Source: Candidatus Micropelagos thuwalensis
Lineage (GTDB): Bacteria > Pseudomonadota > Alphaproteobacteria > RS24
DNA: 64,000 bases
Assembly: GCF_000469155.1 (NCBI RefSeq)
Contig: NZ_AWXE01000001.1
Coordinates: forward strand, 124,001-188,000
Direction of reading: 5' to 3'
Positions within the stretch are counted from its first letter, which is position 1. Each line of letters starts with the position of its first letter. Shown in pieces: positions 17,844 through 27,481 of the stretch. The position numbers and the translations under genes were made by a program. Below the pieces are notes generated by a model. The model ran no database searches, was not told the DNA's origin, and saw only the letters and a program-made list of their open reading frames with translations.

Positions 17844-20201
17844 TTAATCACCCTTGGGTTTTTCTAGCTTTTTTGCTTTGCGACGACCAGCCCTTGAAGT
17901 GCTTTTTTTCCTGCCCTTGTAAGATTTTGATTTTTTGGTGGTCGGGCGCATTTGTTTTTTACCAGCACCTTCTCTTTTACCATGAGTAGGCCTTCTTAAG
18001 CTTGCTCGGCGAGGTGTCACCCCATTATTGGATTCATCATCTGATACGGGTTCCATTAACATGCCACCGGCAATAGGATTTGTTTCGAGTAATCTAACGG
18101 TAAGAGCCTGCCCGATGCGGTAGCTTTTGCCGGTTGTGCCACCGGTGAGTGACATACCGTCATCATTGGCAAAAAAACGCTCACGTCCGAGGTAAGACAT
18201 AGGAGAAAAACCTTCTGCGCCGGTTTCGTCGAGGCGAATGAACAGCCCTGATTTTGTTACGCCTGTAATATGTCCCGCAAATTCATCTCCTATGCGAACT
18301 GACATAAAAGCCGACAGATAGCGTTCTTTTGCGCTTCGTTCGGCGAGCATTGCCCGCCTTTCTGTTGCTGAAATATGAACAGCCGTTTCATCAAGACTTT
18401 CGATTTGATTGTCAGGTAAGCCGTCATTGCCGAATTTCAGAGCGCGGATTAAAGCACGATGTACAATTAAATCTGCATAGCGTCTAATCGGAGAGGTAAA
18501 ATGAGCATAGCGTGATAAATTCAAACCAAAATGACCAATATTTTCGGGGTCATAAACAGCTTGGGACTGAGTGCGTAAAACCGCTTCTTGAACCATAAAT
18601 TCATAATCTGTCTCCCGTGCACCATCTAGCAAACGGTTAAACAGTCGAGGTATCATGGGCTGACCTAGGTCAATCACCACGCCAAGCGGTTTTACAAAAC
18701 CGGCAAGTGCATAAACTTTTTCTTCACTTGGAATATTATGTACCCTGTAAATCAGAGGTGTTTTATGTTTTTCGAGTGTTTCTGCCGCACAGACATTGGC
18801 GCTAACCATCATCTCTTCAATTAAACGCATGGCCTCAAGGCGTTGCGGTATGAAGATATCTTCAATTTTCCCGTTATTCATAATGATTTTGCGCTCTGGA
18901 ATATCAAGATCAAGCGGTGCACGTTTATTTCGTGCCTTTGCCATTAATTGATAGGCCGCCCAAAGGGGTTGCAGGACGGTTTCATAAACCGGCGCGGCGG
19001 CCGCATCAGGTTTGCCATCAAAGCCTGTCTGCGCCTGCTGATAACTTAACCGTGCTGCCGACTTCATTATTGCACGGGAGAATTTGTGATCTATCCGGTT
19101 TCCGTTCTTATCAATCGTCATTTTGACGACGAGACATGGGCGCTCTTCATCCGGACGCAGAGAGCAGAGATTATTTGAAATTTTCTCCGGCAACATCGGC
19201 ACCACGCGATCAGGTAAGTAAACGGAATTACCTCTCTTGCGGGCTTCTTTATCTAGGGACGTTTCTGGGGGAACGTAAGTTGCCACATCGGCAATGGCGA
19301 CCCAAACGAGATATCCACCTTCATTGTCAGGATTATCGTCGGGGCAAGCATAAACGGCGTCGTCATGGTCACGGGCATCGGCGGGGTCTATTGTAATCAG
19401 CGGGAGTCCTCTTAAATCCTGACGACCTTCTATGCTGAACTGTGTCAGTGTCTCTGATTGCTGGATTACAGTATCAGGGAACTCAATAGGTATACTTTGT
19501 TCGGCAATAGCAATCAGACTGAACGCATCCGGCGCATCGGCAGCGCCAACGCGTTCCGTCACTTTTACCTGTTGAGGATGATGTCTTTGGGCAGAACGGG
19601 TGGTTGATATTTTTTCTGCGACAACAATATCGCCATCTTGACAATTATCCGGCAGAGCACCGCTGATATTAAAAATATGCCGTGAGCGTTTTTCAATCGG
19701 TTCAATATAAGCAGAAATTCTACCTTTCTTGTCGGCTTCGAGATTGCCTTTGAGAATACCTATAACTTTTTCACTTCCCGCACGGGTGATAACTTTTATC
19801 GTATCTGCTCGATATACACCTGCTGAGATCTCATTAAGGCGAGCGAGTATCTGGTCACCTATTACGGGCTGCTTGCGTTTGGAGTAAATAATTATATCCG
19901 GAAAATCTTGTTGTTCACCGCGCAGGATAATCTTGCCATGTAGCGCGCCTTCTTCATCGCGTGCGGTAATCTCGACCACGCCAACAGCAGGAAGTATACC
20001 GGCTTTTCTAACGCCGTCCCTACGATTGCCCTCGATAAGCCCCTCGGCTGTCATATCTCTGAGCAGTTGCTTTAGATAAATCCGGTCAGAACCTTTAACT
20101 TTAAAAGCTTTGGCAATATCTCGCTTGTCGGTTTTGCCAGGGTTTTGAGCGATAAAGTCCAGGATATCTTGACGTTCGGGTCTGACTGAATGGCTACACA
20201 C
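17844..20201 (-). CDS. rnr: ribonuclease R
   Basis: This 785-residue 3'-5' exoribonuclease degrades structured RNA. N-terminal winged-helix and cold-shock domains precede the RNB catalytic domain, where DPADARDHDDAVYA near residue 270 contains the metal-binding aspartates. An S1 domain near 640-720 (GHITGVTKSGLFIRL) is followed by a disordered Lys/Arg-rich tail of about 50 residues that likely binds RNA. The start is a GTG at 20201, with AGGA eight bases before it; no better ATG is seen. It lies 81 bases after topA on the same strand, in the conserved topA-rnr order. Confidence 0.95.
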   Translation of the reverse strand: MCSHSVRPERQDILDFIAQNPGKTDKRDIAKAFKVKGSDRIYLKQLLRDMTAEGLIEGNRRDGVRKAGILPAVGVVEITARDEEGALHGKIILRGEQQDFPDIIIYSKRKQPVIGDQILARLNEISAGVYRADTIKVITRAGSEKVIGILKGNLEADKKGRISAYIEPIEKRSRHIFNISGALPDNCQDGDIVVAEKISTTRSAQRHHPQQVKVTERVGAADAPDAFSLIAIAEQSIPIEFPDTVIQQSETLTQFSIEGRQDLRGLPLITIDPADARDHDDAVYACPDDNPDNEGGYLVWVAIADVATYVPPETSLDKEARKRGNSVYLPDRVVPMLPEKISNNLCSLRPDEERPCLVVKMTIDKNGNRIDHKFSRAIMKSAARLSYQQAQTGFDGKPDAAAAPVYETVLQPLWAAYQLMAKARNKRAPLDLDIPERKIIMNNGKIEDIFIPQRLEAMRLIEEMMVSANVCAAETLEKHKTPLIYRVHNIPSEEKVYALAGFVKPLGVVIDLGQPMIPRLFNRLLDGARETDYEFMVQEAVLRTQSQAVYDPENIGHFGLNLSRYAHFTSPIRRYADLIVHRALIRALKFGNDGLPDNQIESLDETAVHISATERRAMLAERSAKERYLSAFMSVRIGDEFAGHITGVTKSGLFIRLDETGAEGFSPMSYLGRERFFANDDGMSLTGGTTGKSYRIGQALTVRLLETNPIAGGMLMEPVSDDESNNGVTPRRASLRRPTHGKREGAGKKQMRPTTKKSKSYKGRKKSTSRAGRRKAKKLEKPKGD

Positions 20202-20282
20202 TTTGTTTTCCTTAACGCATTCCCGCTTCTTGTTTGTGCCAAACTAAGAGCGGGAATTGGCAAAAAGATTAAAAAGCTGCGA

Positions 20283-22814
20283 TTACGATTTCTTTGCTTT
20301 TTTCTTACCAGCCCCCGCCTTTGCAGCGCGTGCGGCGATAAGTTCCAAAGCACGTTCCAGCGTAACAGAGTCGGGGTCTTCGTCTTTAGGGATTGTCGCG
20401 TTGATTTTGTTATGCTTCACATAGGGTCCATAACGCCCATTCATTATGTTGACGGGTTTGCCGTCATCAGGATGTTCACCCAGTTCTTTAATCACAGAAC
20501 TCCCGCGTGCAGGGGCTTTAGATTTCTTTTCAGCAATAACCGTTACTGCACGGTTTACACCAATCTCGAAAATCTCATCAATTGTCTCAAGGCTGGCTGA
20601 TTGTTTGCCATGTTTTAAATAAGGCCCGTAACGTCCCAGATCAGCGGTTATATCTTCGCCGGTTTCAGGGTGTTTGCCGACAAGGCGGGGCAGGGAGAGC
20701 AGACGCAACGCATAGTCTAACGTCATATCGGCGGGTCTCATATCTTTTGGCAAACCGGAGCGTTTAGGTTTTTCATTATCCTCGCCCGCATCACCAAGTT
20801 GAATATAAGGCCCGAAGCGTCCGTCCTTGAGATAAACAATTAATCCAGTTTCAGGATCGTTGCCGAGCTCGCGCTCAATATCACCTTCTCGGCCTTCAGC
20901 CTGTGCAAAAGGACGCGTGAAGCGACATTCTGGGTAACGTGTACACCCCACAAAAGCACCGAACTTACCTGTTTTCAGGCTTAACTCACCCTCGTTACAT
21001 TTCGGGCAAATACGTGGGTCTCCGTCTCCGGTATCCTTGAAAATATGCGGGCCGAGTACCTCGTTCATTTTGTCGAGAATTTGAGTGTTTCTAATCTCCA
21101 TGGTTGAGTCCACGCTGTATGAGAAATTCTCCCAGAACTTTCTCAGGACATCCTTATAGTCGAGGTCACCATTTGAGACTTTATCGAGATCCCCTTCCAG
21201 GGCTGCCGTAAAATCATATTCAACATATTGGTTGAAAAAACTTTCCAGAAAGGAGGTAACGAGGCGTCCTTTATCCTGAGGATGGAAACGGTTGCGATCC
21301 ATAAAAACATAATCTCTGTCACGCAATACACTCAAAACACTTGCATAGGTGGACGGACGGCCAATGCCCAACTCTTCCATTTTTTTCACCAATGTAGCTT
21401 CGCTAAAGCGGGGTGGAGGCTCAGTAAAGTGTTGATCGGGCGATACTTTTTGTAAATCAAGAGGTATGCCCTCTATCACCTGAGGTAATGTCTGTTCTTC
21501 CTCTTTATCGGACTTTTCGTCATCCTTGCCTTCTTCATAGAGTTTCAAAAAGCCCGGGAAGGTAATTACCGTCCCACTGGCGCGCAAACCAGTAGCTTCG
21601 GACTCATCAGTAATGTCGATGGTTGTACGTTGCACACGTGCGTTTTCCATCTGGCTTGCCATGGTGCGTTTCCAGATGAGCTCATAAAGCTTAGCCTGAT
21701 CAACATCTAATGTAGAAGCAATATATTCTGGGCGTCTAGTCAGCGATGTCGGGCGAATAGCCTCGTGCGCTTCCTGTGCGTTGGCGGCTTTAGTTTGATA
21801 CTCTCTAGCCTTTTCAGGTAGATAATCTGGCCCAAAGTCGGCCTTAATGACATCCCTTGTTTCAGTAACCGCTTCAGGTGCGATTTGCGTGCCATCTGTT
21901 CTCATATAAGTAATGAGGCCAGTGGCTTCGCCGTCAATTTCAATGCCCTGATAAAGAAGTTGGGCAATTTGCATAGTGCGTTTGGCGTTAAAGCCGAGTT
22001 TTCTCGCCGCTTCCTGTTGCAAGGTTGAAGTTGTGAAAGGTGCAGAGGGGTTTCTCTGCCCTGGCTTACTTTCAATGCGGTTGACTTTAAAGCGCCCGGT
22101 TTCAATAGCATCCTTGGCTGCCATAGCCTCAGCTTCATTGGTAAGGGTGAATTTCTCAACCTTGCCGCCCTTTAAAAGCGTTAGACGTGTTGGCAGTTTG
22201 TCCCCGTTTTGTGTGGTGAAATCAGCGGATACGGACCAGTATTCACGCGGGATAAATTTTTCAATTTCCAGTTCGCGCTCACAAATTAGCTTCAACGCAA
22301 CGGATTGCACACGGCCTGCGGAACGCGCGCCGGGTAGCTTGCGCCAAAGAACAGGCGATAGGTTAAACCCAACCAGATAATCAAGGGCGCGCCTAGCCAG
22401 ATAGGCGTGGACAAGCTTTTCATCCAGTTCACGCGGGTGGTTCATCGCTTCTGTAACAGCATTGCGCGTGATGGCGTTGAATACAACGCGCTGGATTTGT
22501 TTGCCGTCAAGAACCCCCTTTTCTCGCATGACCTCTAAAACATGCCAACTAATTGCTTCACCTTCTCTGTCTGGGTCGGTTGCAAGAATAAGGCGATCGG
22601 ATTTTTTAAGATAATCTGCGATTTCGTTCAGACGCTGCCCTGAAGCTGACTGAACTTCCCAGATCATGGAAAATTCTTCATCCGGATCAACCGAACCGTT
22701 TTTTTCAGGCAAATCGCGCACATGACCAAAGGAGGCAAGGACTTTATAGTCGTTCCCCAAATACTTATTGATGGTTTTTGCTTTGGCCGGTGACTCGACA
22801 ATGACAAGGTCCAT
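20283..22814 (-). CDS. topA: DNA topoisomerase I
   Basis: This 843-residue type IA topoisomerase relaxes negative supercoils. The Toprim domain starts at once with VIVESPAKAKTINKYLG and includes ATDPDREGEAISWH near residue 80. The catalytic tyrosine lies in GLITYMRTDGT near 300. One C4 zinc finger (C-P-K-C, then C-x5-C) is near residue 590 and is followed by three GRxGPY repeats (GRFGPYIQ, GRYGPYLK, GRYGPYVK), the Toprim C-terminal units of non-enteric TopA. A Lys/Ala tail ends the protein. I chose ATG 22814 because GGAG precedes it. The frame is open to 22838, but the extra eight residues are not family-like. Confidence 0.96.
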   Translation of the reverse strand: MDLVIVESPAKAKTINKYLGNDYKVLASFGHVRDLPEKNGSVDPDEEFSMIWEVQSASGQRLNEIADYLKKSDRLILATDPDREGEAISWHVLEVMREKGVLDGKQIQRVVFNAITRNAVTEAMNHPRELDEKLVHAYLARRALDYLVGFNLSPVLWRKLPGARSAGRVQSVALKLICERELEIEKFIPREYWSVSADFTTQNGDKLPTRLTLLKGGKVEKFTLTNEAEAMAAKDAIETGRFKVNRIESKPGQRNPSAPFTTSTLQQEAARKLGFNAKRTMQIAQLLYQGIEIDGEATGLITYMRTDGTQIAPEAVTETRDVIKADFGPDYLPEKAREYQTKAANAQEAHEAIRPTSLTRRPEYIASTLDVDQAKLYELIWKRTMASQMENARVQRTTIDITDESEATGLRASGTVITFPGFLKLYEEGKDDEKSDKEEEQTLPQVIEGIPLDLQKVSPDQHFTEPPPRFSEATLVKKMEELGIGRPSTYASVLSVLRDRDYVFMDRNRFHPQDKGRLVTSFLESFFNQYVEYDFTAALEGDLDKVSNGDLDYKDVLRKFWENFSYSVDSTMEIRNTQILDKMNEVLGPHIFKDTGDGDPRICPKCNEGELSLKTGKFGAFVGCTRYPECRFTRPFAQAEGREGDIERELGNDPETGLIVYLKDGRFGPYIQLGDAGEDNEKPKRSGLPKDMRPADMTLDYALRLLSLPRLVGKHPETGEDITADLGRYGPYLKHGKQSASLETIDEIFEIGVNRAVTVIAEKKSKAPARGSSVIKELGEHPDDGKPVNIMNGRYGPYVKHNKINATIPKDEDPDSVTLERALELIAARAAKAGAGKKKAKKS

Positions 22815-23022
22815 CAGTTTCTCCAAATCCTCTAACACAATAGGGCAAATTAGTTATGAGACGCATAAATGGGTGAAACTGACCAAGATGTCAAATTTGG
22901 AATGCTAAACGCCATAAAAAAATTTATAATTTTGCATCTTCTGGTTGGTAGATATGAATTTATTTCTTATTCAAACTAGATAGTTGCGTGGTTGGTTTTT
23001 CAGTTATTTGAGGGTGTGGTAG

Positions 23023-23388
23023 ATGGTGAGTGTTGTTTTTTCTGGTGTTCTGTACACGGCGGTTTTGCTTGGGTGCTATGATGGCGATACGTGCACTCTA
23101 AGCTTTCAAGAAGCACCGCCTTTTCTCGCAACACAAAAAGTTCGATTTGTTGATTTTGATACTCCGGAATTGGGTAGTGCAAAATGTGTGTCAGAAAGAA
23201 AGCTTGCGGAAAAAGCGCGTAAATTGACTCAAGAGTTTTTGGAAAAGCAAGGGCTTTTATATACAGACGGCAAACGAGGTAAATATGGTCGATTACTGGT
23301 ATCTGCTCCAGATTTACGCGACACGCTTATTTCCAAAAAACTCGCTCGCGCATATAGTGGGGGCAAAAGAAGCGGTTGGTGTGATTAG
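23023..23388 (+). CDS. thermonuclease-like (SNase fold) protein
   Basis: This 121-residue protein resembles the staphylococcal nuclease family. YDGDTCTL near residue 21 and RFVDFDTPEL near 43 match the metal-binding and active-site strands. The segment KAR-K-L-T-Q-E-F and GKYGRLLV near 86 correspond to the helix and the second catalytic arginine strand, and LARAYSGGKRSGWC is typical of the family's end. It is shorter than secreted nucleases, and I do not see a convincing signal peptide: the hydrophobic start looks like the first beta strand. An in-frame stop lies directly before the ATG. It is transcribed against its neighbours, in the gap between topA and plsY where dprA is usual. Activity is likely but unproven. 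Confidence 0.72.
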   Translation: MVSVVFSGVLYTAVLLGCYDGDTCTLSFQEAPPFLATQKVRFVDFDTPELGSAKCVSERKLAEKARKLTQEFLEKQGLLYTDGKRGKYGRLLVSAPDLRDTLISKKLARAYSGGKRSGWCD

Positions 23389-23525
23389 CCATCGGTTTCT
23401 TCGAGCATGCTGACCCCGCGAAATGACCTGATGAGCAACTCCAGCGTCTGAGCAAGATGGCGCGTTAGAGCTCTTAAGCATCGAACTATAGGATGAGGGA
23501 AACACAGGATTATTTCTTTTTATTT

Positions 23526-24122
23526 TTAGGTGTTACCAATTTTGGTTTCTTCACCCTTCCACAAGCGTTGAATGTTTTCAAGATGCTTGAAAAAAACAAT
23601 AAATGTCATCACTAGACTTATTGCGGCAATATTTTGCGATTCCGGTTGGAGATAAAAAATCACAGGAACAGCCAGACTTGCTGTTAAAGCCGCAAGTGAT
23701 GAGTATCTAAACAACCATGCCATTGCCAGCCATATAATTGCGAAACTCGTTACCGCCCAGATTGATAGACCAGCAAGAACCCCGATATAAGTCGCGACAC
23801 CTTTTCCGCCTTTAAATTTTAGCCAGATTGGATAGATATGCCCCAAAAATGCCGCCATGCCGATAAAGGCTGCCTCGTTATCTGACAAAAAATGTTTTGC
23901 TATAAGAATAGTGGCAATACCTTTAAGCATGTCAGTAAATAACGTTGCCAGCGCGATTTTTTTGTTGCCGGTTCTTAAAACATTGGTCGCGCCGATATTA
24001 CCCGAACCGATAGTGCGGATATCTTCCATACCGGAAAGGCGCGTGTAAACCAAACCAGAGGGGAAAGAGCCGATAAGATATCCCAAAAGAATAAATGCAA
24101 AGATGATTTCTATCTCAGTCAT
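23526..24122 (-). CDS. plsY: glycerol-3-phosphate acyltransferase PlsY
   Basis: This 198-residue inner-membrane enzyme transfers acyl groups from acyl-phosphate to glycerol-3-phosphate, the first step of phospholipid synthesis. Motifs are GSFPSGLVYTRL near residue 15, GSGNIGATNVLRTG near 38 and FKGGKGVATYIG near 105, with five or more hydrophobic helices. I chose the ATG at 24122, which overlaps the end of the pyrC-like gene by eight bases. The frame is open upstream to 24257, but that part lies inside pyrC. Here plsX is not in the window. The usual downstream neighbour dprA is absent. Confidence 0.94.
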   Translation of the reverse strand: MTEIEIIFAFILLGYLIGSFPSGLVYTRLSGMEDIRTIGSGNIGATNVLRTGNKKIALATLFTDMLKGIATILIAKHFLSDNEAAFIGMAAFLGHIYPIWLKFKGGKGVATYIGVLAGLSIWAVTSFAIIWLAMAWLFRYSSLAALTASLAVPVIFYLQPESQNIAAISLVMTFIVFFKHLENIQRLWKGEETKIGNT

Positions 24123-25392
24123 TATTACTAAAAACAGTTTTGCCGGAAACAATCGTTTCTGTGACTTTTCCCTGAACTTTCCGACCTTCAATTGCCGCAT
24201 TTCTAGATCGTGAATGGAGGTTGTCCGCGTCAACAATCCAAGGTGCGTCAATATCAATAAGAATCAAATCTGCAGGGTGACCGATTGACAGTGTACCCGC
24301 AGAAAGCCCGAGTAGTCGCGACGGTGTCGTGCTCATGGCTTCAATAAGGCGGGTGAGCGGGACTTTAACCTCGTGATGCAGTGTTAATCCAGCAGCGAGC
24401 AGCGTTTCGACCCCTATCGAGCCAAATTCCGCTTCCCCAAAAGGTCTTCTTTTTGCGTCTTCACCTTGTGGGTTATGGCCAGAGACAATCACATCAATTG
24501 TTCCGTCCGCAATCGCTTCAATCAACGCTTGGCGATCTTCTTCCGTCCGAAGCGGTGGCATTAATTTCGCGAAAGTTCGATAATTTTCGACATCATTTTG
24601 ATTGAGCATCAGATGATTTGATGAGACTCCGCATGTCACCGGAAGACCTTTATCTTTAGCTTGGCGGACAATATCGATACTCTTTCGCGATGAAATTTGC
24701 GCGATGTGATATCTTGCTCCGGTGGCTTCTACCAAGCGGATATCTCTTTCAATCATAATTGTTTCGGCAATAACGGGGATGCCTGACAGACCCAAGCGGA
24801 TTGCAAGCTCGCTTTCATTCATTACCCCTTCGCCAACAAGATTAGTGTCAATGGCGTGATGCATAATTAGCGCATTAAAATTAGCCGCATAGCTCATTGC
24901 CTTTTGCATGATGCGGGCATTCATGACGCTACGGCTTCCATCCGTAAAGGCAACCGCACCAGCTTCATGTAACAAGCCAAACTCATTCATCATTTCACCG
25001 TCTAACCCTTTGGTGATGCCTGCCATGGGGTACACATTTACCAGTGCTGTGCCACGTGCGCGACGCGAGATGTAATCAACGAGCGCGGCGTCATCAATGA
25101 CGGGTTGCGTATCCGGCATCATAATCATGGTGGTGACGCCGCCTGCTGCTGCAGCTTGTGATGCGGTGGCAAGTGTTTCACGATATTCCCCGCCCGGTTC
25201 GCCAATAAAGACCTGCATGTCTACAAGCCCCGGTGTTGTAACCAGCCCAGTACCATCTATTGTCGTGACGTCTTGGGGAAGGGGGATATCTTTTCCGCAG
25301 GCAATAATACCTTCCTCATTAAACAAGATGTTTCCTATCTCGTCGAGGTTGGAGGCCGGGTCAAAAAGACGGGTATTTGATATCGCACGCAT
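24115..25392 (-). CDS. pyrC: dihydroorotase-like protein PyrC, probably non-catalytic
   Basis: This 425-residue amidohydrolase-fold protein is of the 'multifunctional complex type' encoded beside aspartate carbamoyltransferase. Active dihydroorotases have H-x-H at the end of the first strand, but this protein reads D-M-Q-V-F-I-G-E-P-G near residue 60, so both metal-binding histidines are missing. The later Asp-His of the active T-D-H site appears as S-G-H-N-P near residue 306. These losses match the pseudo-dihydroorotase (PyrX-like) that stabilises PyrB in some bacteria and is common next to pyrB in Alphaproteobacteria, as I recall. A catalytic PyrC would then be elsewhere. Its start shares one base with the pyrB stop. 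Confidence 0.85.
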   Translation of the reverse strand: MRAISNTRLFDPASNLDEIGNILFNEEGIIACGKDIPLPQDVTTIDGTGLVTTPGLVDMQVFIGEPGGEYRETLATASQAAAAGGVTTMIMMPDTQPVIDDAALVDYISRRARGTALVNVYPMAGITKGLDGEMMNEFGLLHEAGAVAFTDGSRSVMNARIMQKAMSYAANFNALIMHHAIDTNLVGEGVMNESELAIRLGLSGIPVIAETIMIERDIRLVEATGARYHIAQISSRKSIDIVRQAKDKGLPVTCGVSSNHLMLNQNDVENYRTFAKLMPPLRTEEDRQALIEAIADGTIDVIVSGHNPQGEDAKRRPFGEAEFGSIGVETLLAAGLTLHHEVKVPLTRLIEAMSTTPSRLLGLSAGTLSIGHPADLILIDIDAPWIVDADNLHSRSRNAAIEGRKVQGKVTETIVSGKTVFSNND

Positions 25393-26375
25393 TAAGCGTC
25401 TCCCCTATTTCCTGATCCATTCGGCAGATTTTTAGCCAATGCTTCCAATACGGCCATGCGAACTGCGACCCCCATTTCAACCTGCTCGGCAATTAAGCTT
25501 CTCTCGGGGTCATCGGCAAGGATGCTGTCAATCTCAACACCTCTGTTCATCGGGCCGGGGTGCATAACGAGCGCGTCTTCTTTGGCGAATTTAAGCTTCT
25601 CATAATCCAGCCCGTAGAGATGGAAATATTCACGCACAGAAGGGATATAAGCCCCATCCATACGTTCATTTTGGATGCGGAGCATCATAACAATATCGCA
25701 TTCATGAAGGCCTGATTTCATGTCATGGAAGCAGTGGACGCCAAGATTTTCAAAACTCTTTGGGAGCATGGTACGAGGCCCGACCAGATTTACAGTCGCG
25801 CCCATAGCTTGCAGCAAGAGAATATTTGATCGGGCAACACGGGAATGGATAATGTCGCCACATATAGCGATGCGGAGGCCCTGAAGTTTACCTTTTGCAC
25901 GCCGAATAGTTAGGGCGTCCAGTAGGGCTTGCGTTGGGTGTTCATGCGATCCATCCCCTGCATTGAGGACAGCGCAGGAAACTTTTTGCGATAGTAGGTT
26001 CACAGCTCCAGAAGATCCGTGCCGGACAACCAGCAAATCAGGATTCATGGCGTTCAGTGTCACAGCCGTATCGACAAGTGTTTCACCTTTATTAATAGAG
26101 GAAGCGGAAAGGTTCATATTCATGACATCCGCACCAAGTCGCTTGCCGGCAAGTTCAAATGAGCTCTGGGTGCGGGTGGAACTTTCAAAAAATAAATTGA
26201 TTTGAGTGCGCCCTCGAAGAATATCATTCTTTTTATCAGCACGCCTGTTCAACTCGACATAGTCGTCAGCAAGATTAAGCAGATAATCAATTTCTAAAGG
26301 AGAAAGCCCTTCTATGCCGAGAAGATGTCGGCCGGGGAAGCCCTCAAAGGCTGATGGTTCGGACGTACCAGTCAT
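25392..26375 (-). CDS. pyrB: aspartate carbamoyltransferase
   Basis: This 327-residue enzyme joins carbamoyl phosphate and aspartate, the committed step of pyrimidine synthesis. The carbamoyl-phosphate site [15 protein letters not shown] is near residue 60, with HPTQALLDA near 142 (catalytic His), and [12 protein letters not shown] near 270. The short N-terminal extension [15 protein letters not shown] is usual. No ribosome-binding site is seen before the ATG, and a perfect -10 box lies nine bases upstream, which suggests a near-leaderless mRNA. The gene heads the operon pyrB-pyrC-plsY. The regulatory subunit gene pyrI is not present. Confidence 0.96.
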   Translation of the reverse strand: MTGTSEPSAFEGFPGRHLLGIEGLSPLEIDYLLNLADDYVELNRRADKKNDILRGRTQINLFFESSTRTQSSFELAGKRLGADVMNMNLSASSINKGETLVDTAVTLNAMNPDLLVVRHGSSGAVNLLSQKVSCAVLNAGDGSHEHPTQALLDALTIRRAKGKLQGLRIAICGDIIHSRVARSNILLLQAMGATVNLVGPRTMLPKSFENLGVHCFHDMKSGLHECDIVMMLRIQNERMDGAYIPSVREYFHLYGLDYEKLKFAKEDALVMHPGPMNRGVEIDSILADDPERSLIAEQVEMGVAVRMAVLEALAKNLPNGSGNRGDA

Positions 26376-26384
26376 TAAAACGTG

Positions 26385-26415
26385 ATTATATACTGGTCCG
26401 TAGGAGTCTTGGCAA
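26385..26415 (-). promoter_or_regulatory. pyrB promoter, nearly leaderless
   Basis: On the minus strand TTGCCA (26415-26410) and TATAAT (26390-26385) are separated by 19 bases. The -10 box ends nine bases before the pyrB ATG at 26375, so transcription would start about three bases from the start codon. Confidence 0.5.
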
Positions 26416-26580
26416 GGGCTTAAAGGTATATTTTAAAAGAAATAATAGACCTTCAGTTTTATCTTTCTGGGAATGTCTGATTGATTGAGGTTATTTTTCA
26501 CATCAACTCAAGGCGAACCTGTGCCGCAATGAAACTTTCGAAGAAAGGTATCGAAATAAAGGCGCTCTTTAATTCCATTA

Positions 26581-27045
26581 TTAATTATTCAGTAAATCTA
26601 AAACGCCCTGCAAAATATAAGCGGCGGCCATTTTATCGACGACATTTGCCCGCTTTGCGCGGCTCATATCCGCGTCAATAAGTGTGCGAGTCACGGCAGA
26701 AGTGGAGAGCCTTTCGTCCCAAAACACGATAGGCTGGTCTTTTTGTAGAAGAAGATTTCTGGCAAATGCTCTACTTGCCTGAACTCTTGGCCCTTCACTG
26801 CCATCCATATTTAAAGGCAAGCCAATCACTAGGGCGCCGATATTATGCGTTGCTTCGAAGGCTCGCAGAGCTTGCGTATCTTTTGTAAACTTGTTGCGCT
26901 TGATGGTCTCAAGTGGGGTGGCGATTTTAAACCTAGTGTCGCTGACAGCGAGGCCAATGGTTTTGGTGCCCAAGTCAAGCCCCATAAGTTTTTGACCGGA
27001 CTCGATAAATTGCGGCAAGGTTTTGGGGTCTTCCAGAATAGGCAT
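26581..27045 (-). CDS. ruvX: Holliday junction resolvase-like RuvX/YqgF
   Basis: This 154-residue RNase H-fold nuclease is proposed to process Holliday junctions or 16S rRNA 5' ends. The first catalytic Asp lies in LMGLDLGTKTIGLAVSD near residue 24, followed by VIGLPLNMDGSEGPR near 93, and FWDERLSTSAV near 118. The C-terminal KMAAAYILQ completes the fold. No clear ribosome-binding site is seen. It is divergent from gatC, a conserved alphaproteobacterial arrangement. The 205 bases between its stop and pyrB contain the pyrB promoter and no gene. Confidence 0.92.
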   Translation of the reverse strand: MPILEDPKTLPQFIESGQKLMGLDLGTKTIGLAVSDTRFKIATPLETIKRNKFTKDTQALRAFEATHNIGALVIGLPLNMDGSEGPRVQASRAFARNLLLQKDQPIVFWDERLSTSAVTRTLIDADMSRAKRANVVDKMAAAYILQGVLDLLNN

Positions 27046-27190
27046 GGTTCACCATAGCAGTTTTTCTCTTTTATTGATATTTCTGGTGATATTTTCTGCA
27101 AACAGGGCGATATTTTCCCGTATAGATTGATTAGTATTTATGCGGGTGTTAGGTTCCGGTCACTTTTTGAATATTTGGTTAGGGGTGTCT

Positions 27191-27478
27191 ATGTCTGTTG
27201 ATGATAAGACCGTTCACCGGATCGCCCGGTTGGCAAGAATTGCCGTTCCCGAAGAAGAGATTGCTTCGCTCGGAACGGAACTTAATACAATTATCGGATT
27301 TATCGAGCAACTTAGCGAGGTAAATACTGATGATATTTTGCCAATGACCGCTGTTGTAGAAACCGAAATTAAGCGGCGCGAGGATGCGGTCACGGATGGT
27401 GGTTACGTTCACGATGTCACAGCTAATGCGCCTGCCAGTGACGATGATTATTTTGCCGTTCCAAAAGTGGTGGAGTAA
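27191..27478 (+). CDS. gatC: aspartyl/glutamyl-tRNA amidotransferase subunit C
   Basis: This 95-residue subunit clamps GatA and GatB together in the enzyme that converts misacylated Glu-tRNA-Gln or Asp-tRNA-Asn to the amidated form. The protein starts [22 protein letters not shown] and contains [17 protein letters not shown] and PMTAVVE, all typical of GatC. ATG 27191 is preferred because AGGGG precedes it by six bases; the open frame reaches back to 27140. gatA follows after three bases. The operon gatCAB indicates that at least one of GlnRS or AsnRS is missing and replaced by the transamidation route, though this is not shown in the window. Confidence 0.94.
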   Translation: MSVDDKTVHRIARLARIAVPEEEIASLGTELNTIIGFIEQLSEVNTDDILPMTAVVETEIKRREDAVTDGGYVHDVTANAPASDDDYFAVPKVVE

Positions 27479-27481
27479 TTA

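Noticed and set aside
23023-23080. lipoprotein signal in the nuclease-like protein (A-V-L-L-G-C)
   Set aside because: The residues just after the Cys are the conserved Y-D-G-D-T active-site motif, so the hydrophobic stretch is better explained as the first beta strand.
23389-23525. remnant of dprA between the nuclease-like gene and plsY
   Set aside because: None of the three minus-strand frames shows DprA motifs, so no remnant can be supported.
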